A stretch of 64,000 nucleotides of DNA, from positions 434,001 to 498,000 of the forward strand of contig BQMF02000120.1 in NCBI GenBank assembly GCA_027922465.2. Direction: 5' to 3'. The notes beneath the pieces were generated by a model. The model was not told where the DNA came from. It saw nothing but the letters and a program-made list of their open reading frames with translations, and made no database searches. The stretch comes from Turritopsis dohrnii. Its lineage: Eukaryota > Cnidaria > Hydrozoa > Anthoathecata > Oceaniidae. A program made the translations under genes and the position numbers. Shown piece after piece: positions 60,361 to 64,000 of this stretch (the stretch's first letter is position 1; each line of letters begins with the position of its first letter).

Positions 60361-60442
60361 GCCAGTGGGCAAAATAGTGTGTATACTTCTATAGAAATGT
60401 ACTCCTCCTCCTTGGTGTTTTTTGAACAAATTTGCCCACCGG
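60361..60442. mobile_element. MITE-A remnant giving the empty site for the 691-bp element
   Basis: AGCCAGTGGGCAAAATAGTG then TGTATACTTCTATAGAAATG and TTTGCCCACCGG. Part of the left arm is deleted, as in the 50216 copy, showing common descent. Confidence 0.88.
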
Positions 60443-60788
60443 GAAGTTATCATTAATGTATAGACTTAATATGGTATATTATTGAATAACAATGAATGAA
60501 TGAATGAATGATAAGGACTTATTCATGGTGTCCTTCAATGTTATTGCTATAAGTGTGCTATGATAATGCTATATTGCTAGTTGTTTACTAGTAAATATGT
60601 TTTATATAAAAAAAAGGATAAAAAATGTACTTTCGCAAATTATAAATCCAACACGTTGATAAAAAGTTTCAGTACTAAGTACAGGACCACCCAGCAGCTC
60701 TGGAAATAAAAGGTGTTCAAATCCTAAAAACCATATTTCATATCATCATCATGGAGAAAAGCAGTGATGTTTTTCAGAAATACAATCT

Positions 60789-63706
60789 CTACTTTGTTGA
60801 ATCTTTCGGTATTGGTTGAACAGGAATAAATTCACAAGCCGGCTTGTATTCAATATCGGGATAACCAAAAGCTGTCGGACTTACAAATTCCAAAGCTTTT
60901 TCCGTACACATTAAAGGCATGGAAGGTAAAACTAAAACGGTAACTCTTAATCCATACTTCAATTCATCGGTTGTGATTGGTTCACCAGAATCAGTATCAA
61001 CAACAGTTATAAGGTCTGGAACAGTTGCAAGAATCTCAACGAAATCAAGTGATTTTGCAATAATGAATTCATTCTGAAAATCCACCACCATGTTCTTTCC
61101 AGCAAAAGGACCAGATCCTTCAATCTTGACTTTACCCGAAGTGAACCCACCTTTGGTTTCTCGATATAAATCACAAATCTAAAAAACATTATTTAATATA
61201 TTTAATATAGCAAAAAACGTTATTTTTACCAATAATAAGCAGCAGGTTGTGGGTTTCTCACCCTTGTATAATGACTACACTTGTTATAACAGAAGTTGGA
61301 ATCAGTATTGCGTGTGGAATGCATTAAATGAACATACACAGTGGGTAAAATCACCAAAAGATCACTGCGATGAAGAGCACTAGTGTGACAAACTTAATTG
61401 AAAAGTTACTGTGAAAAAGCAAAGACAAACACACACAGTATTTAAACAAAAATACTCTTTGTCACAATGTCATTTTTAAAATTTCGCACACAGATATAGT
61501 GGCAATCATTTTGTTGGCTGAATTACCTTTCCTTGACCAAGAACTTTCCCATTTGTCTCTTCAATGATAGCATGTATAGGAGACTTGTGTTGCTCCCTCG
61601 ATAATAATACTGCATTTCCTAAATACCACGCCTTGCTAATGGTAAACAAACAAGTCTTGGAAGAAATTTCATCTTTTGATAAGCCTCCAAATGCAACTCC
61701 AGAAATACATCTACAAGATAGTTTGCCAGAAATTTCATTTTGACTAAAGGACTAAAAAACTAATGGTAAATAGAATTGTGGCAGTCAAAACGCTATTGAA
61801 AGATAACGTGAAATAAATGCAAACTTCTAATATAACCAATAGAAACCAACCCCATTTGAATGCAATATTTCCTAAACACATCTTCAAGTGTACTTGCGCA
61901 GTCGCATTTAACACAACAAGCATGGTTTCCTTTATAATCTGCAATGACAGATGGACAACACGAACTGCCGAGTATAAATGGAGCAAAGTGTTGTAGTTTC
62001 GGAAATGCTCTGCCCATCCCATCACAGTCTAGGACTGGTATACCAAGTTCACCAGCAAGAACTAATGGCTCGATAGCATTTAAGCCACCTATTTCGCATG
62101 GAAAGATGGCAGCTGGTAAAGATTCCAGTGTTTCGGTCTGTGGTAACTTCATAACCTTAGATAGAAAGAGAAAAGTTGTGAGCAACAATGGTTGTGATCA
62201 TTATCCTATTCTCAAGCTATTCCTCAAACACACGAGTTGCACATTTACCACCAAGCTATCCATTTTTGATATTTTTTGTACAAATGTTCCAGTTAATGCA
62301 GAAGTTCAGAAAAAGAGATGTTCTGCAGTAGGTCTATGTGGTGTATAGCTTAGCTTCCTTGTGAAAAAACCTTGAAAAAACCTTGAAAAGCTTGAAAGGA
62401 ATTTTTAATTGTACTAATGTCCTGTCACTTAAACAAAAATGAAAAGGGCTTTCACCTGATCAAGAGGACAATCATTTTTGATTCATAGAAAAAACATCTG
62501 GCTAAATTTACTCGATCACGTGAATGATGAATTTTTATGTATTTCGATTTGAGTGCTTGTTACTTGCCACTTATATACAAGTTTACAAAAAAGTAGCTCT
62601 GTAAGTGTGAGTACTATAACACAAATGAGCAACATGAAGTTTTTCACAGTTTAGTCATTCACAGACAGGTAATTAATTTTTAAAATCAGCATTATATTCC
62701 ATTCGTGTAACTTACTTCTTTAAAAAAAAATTAATGAAGTACAACATTCAGCCTTTCGATTATTTTAGTCCTTAATTAATGGATACAGTATACCATACAC
62801 ATAGTTGCTATCAGACAAGAAATTTCTAAAGAATTTATTTACAAACATTTGTTCATACGAATGATGTGCTACATCATGGTAATTATTCAACGAATGAAAG
62901 TTGTTTGAGTGAAACCCACAGTGGAACAATTTCAATCAATTTGCAACATAGAAAGTTTGTATGGTTATCTTGATAAAAAAATTAAATTAACATTGCTATT
63001 AACATTTAATTAAAATTTTTTTAAAAATTTAATTAACATCACTATTTTAATTAAAATTAGAAAACATGGACCAGAACTATCGATGAAAGAATAATAATTT
63101 TTAAACATAACGTACCTTACAATGTTTACCATCAACATTTTCTAGCTTCCAGTCGTTATCTTTGGCAATCTGTTCTATACAGGTATCAGAAACACCTACT
63201 TCCAATAGTTTTTGCAATATTTTGAGCGCATCCTTTGTCTCCCTATCACTTGTCAGCCGTTCAATCAGTGTTTCAGGAGCACCCATGATTGCAACAGAAA
63301 AAACTTTCTGGTTTTCTTCCAAACTGTATGAAAAATGAATTGTAAAAATCATGAAAATGTCACTGCAGTGAAGAGCATTTTCATTGAAATAGTGTGTATA
63401 TTTATATAGAATTGCACTCCCACTCAATGATTTTTCAACAAATTTACCCACTGGGTTGCCCAATTCTAAACGTATCTTACCTTGATGGGTGTATGACTTT
63501 AACTTGAAGACCTTTCTCGATACATGTTCTCAAACGTAACCGCCCTAGATACGGACTACCACCGCCACCGCAACCAAAAATACCAGCCCCAATTGCTATA
63601 CAGTCTGCATCCCATAGATTTAGTATCCATTCACCTTTGTCTGTTACAAGTGGATTGTGATATAGAGGTGTCTCAGTTTGCTTCTGAACATTGCTTACAT
63701 CTTTAT
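60789..63706 (-). CDS. Second hydantoinase-DUF917 gene copy, 3' half only in window
   Basis: Exons 63706-63481, 63323-63116, 62155-61851, 61710-61527 and 61178-60789 match exons 8-12 of the first copy; lengths are equal except one lost codon (DVVQKQ versus NVQKQ). All five keep open frames, splice sites and the same stop, so the visible part is intact. Substitutions are scattered (e.g. LGCGGGG versus FGCGGGG, CAAGVALGG versus CISGVAFGG). Upstream exons for the hydantoinase A half, if present, would lie beyond 64000; none is visible in 63707-64000. The genes are in tandem on the same strand, this one upstream. Either a full tandem paralogue or a DUF917-only gene is possible. Confidence 0.88.
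61339..61497. mobile_element. MITE-A, compound copy (second gene copy, intron 11 equivalent)
   Basis: CAGTGGGTAAAATCACC with a compound structure like 52051-52232, 30 bp after the exon donor. It therefore predates the duplication. Confidence 0.78.
63345..63452. mobile_element. MITE-A copy (second gene copy, intron 8 equivalent)
   Basis: TCACTGCAGTGAAGAGCATT to AATTTACCCACTGGG, occupying most of a 157-bp intron. Orthologous to 54438-54556. Confidence 0.85.
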
Positions 63707-64000
63707 CTGAAAATATTAATCGTCTTGTGTACATTCAAATGTTCATAATGTCAAGTCTGGTTTTGCTTAAAAACTTAAAAGACCTTTTAACAATTTCTGC
63801 ATCAGCAAAATAATCTCCAGCTTTACAGAAAAAAAGCAGAATTGAGGTGGAACATTTCTTTCAGTGATTGGATCAGAAGAAAGAAACAAATCAATTATTA
63901 TCGTGGATACACAAGCAGCACATGCCATAAAACCTTTGATACAGGAATACAGGAAAGGTTACAGCGCACAAACAGCATTAGTGAATATGATTGAAAAGTT

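Larger units (their letters stand above)
58844..60788. other. Interval between the two hydantoinase-DUF917 copies
   Basis: Holds the promoter region of the 51362-58843 gene, a SINE, a truncated extra copy of the duplicated 3' flank (59660-59875), a MITE-A remnant and the 3' flank of the second gene copy. No other gene was seen. Confidence 0.6.
60235..63770. repeat. Segmental duplication, copy 2
   Basis: Counterpart of 50100-54900. It lacks both TA-element insertions, so it is shorter. Five coding exons are collinear with copy 1. Confidence 0.9.

Overview
This is an AT-rich animal nuclear window with many short exons, GT/AG introns and dense small DNA transposons. The gene set points to a cnidarian, most likely a hydrozoan: a calcium-binding-EGF plus NIDO extracellular protein and a secreted chitin-binding protein with galaxin-type di-cysteine repeats. 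The lineage is an inference, because no sequence here is diagnostic by itself. Exons were built by hand from ORFs, splice sites and codon phase. Where phases are said to be consistent, I checked them.

Layout. 690-7032 (-): secreted protein with a signal peptide, about twelve EGF domains (mostly one per exon) and a NIDO domain; its 3' end lies outside the window. It is head-to-head with 7556-10463 (+), a three-exon GH20 beta-hexosaminidase. 10.5-18 kb is a transposon-rich gap. It holds a 1.64-kb element with a 3-bp target duplication inside a tandem repeat, and a 2.84-kb element with an integrase-like transposase (broken), long inverted ends and a 6-bp target duplication. 18.7-19.2 kb: HIRAN-like ORF. 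19.8-24.9 kb (-): kanadaptin (SLC4A1AP). 25-34 kb: mostly nested small transposons and tRNA-derived SINEs. 34395-37662 (+): CARF/ALS2CR8-like nuclear protein. 41967-45999 (+): chitin-binding/galaxin protein. 47739-49654 (-): unrecognised protein. 51362-58843 (-): 12-exon, 994-codon fusion of a hydantoinase A/oxoprolinase-like ATPase with a DUF917 domain. 60789-63706 (-): a second tandem copy of its 3' half, running off the window.

A ~120-bp foldback MITE (here MITE-A, ends CCCAGTGGGCAAA) occurs about 15 times. Most intronic copies lie within about 55 bp of a splice junction. Paralogous or repeated sequence inside the window supplies the pre-insertion site for three other elements, so their target duplications can be read directly. 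Most notable are the integrase transposon with 6-bp duplications, the chitin-binding/galaxin chimera, the duplicated hydantoinase-DUF917 fusion, and the placement of MITE-A next to splice sites.
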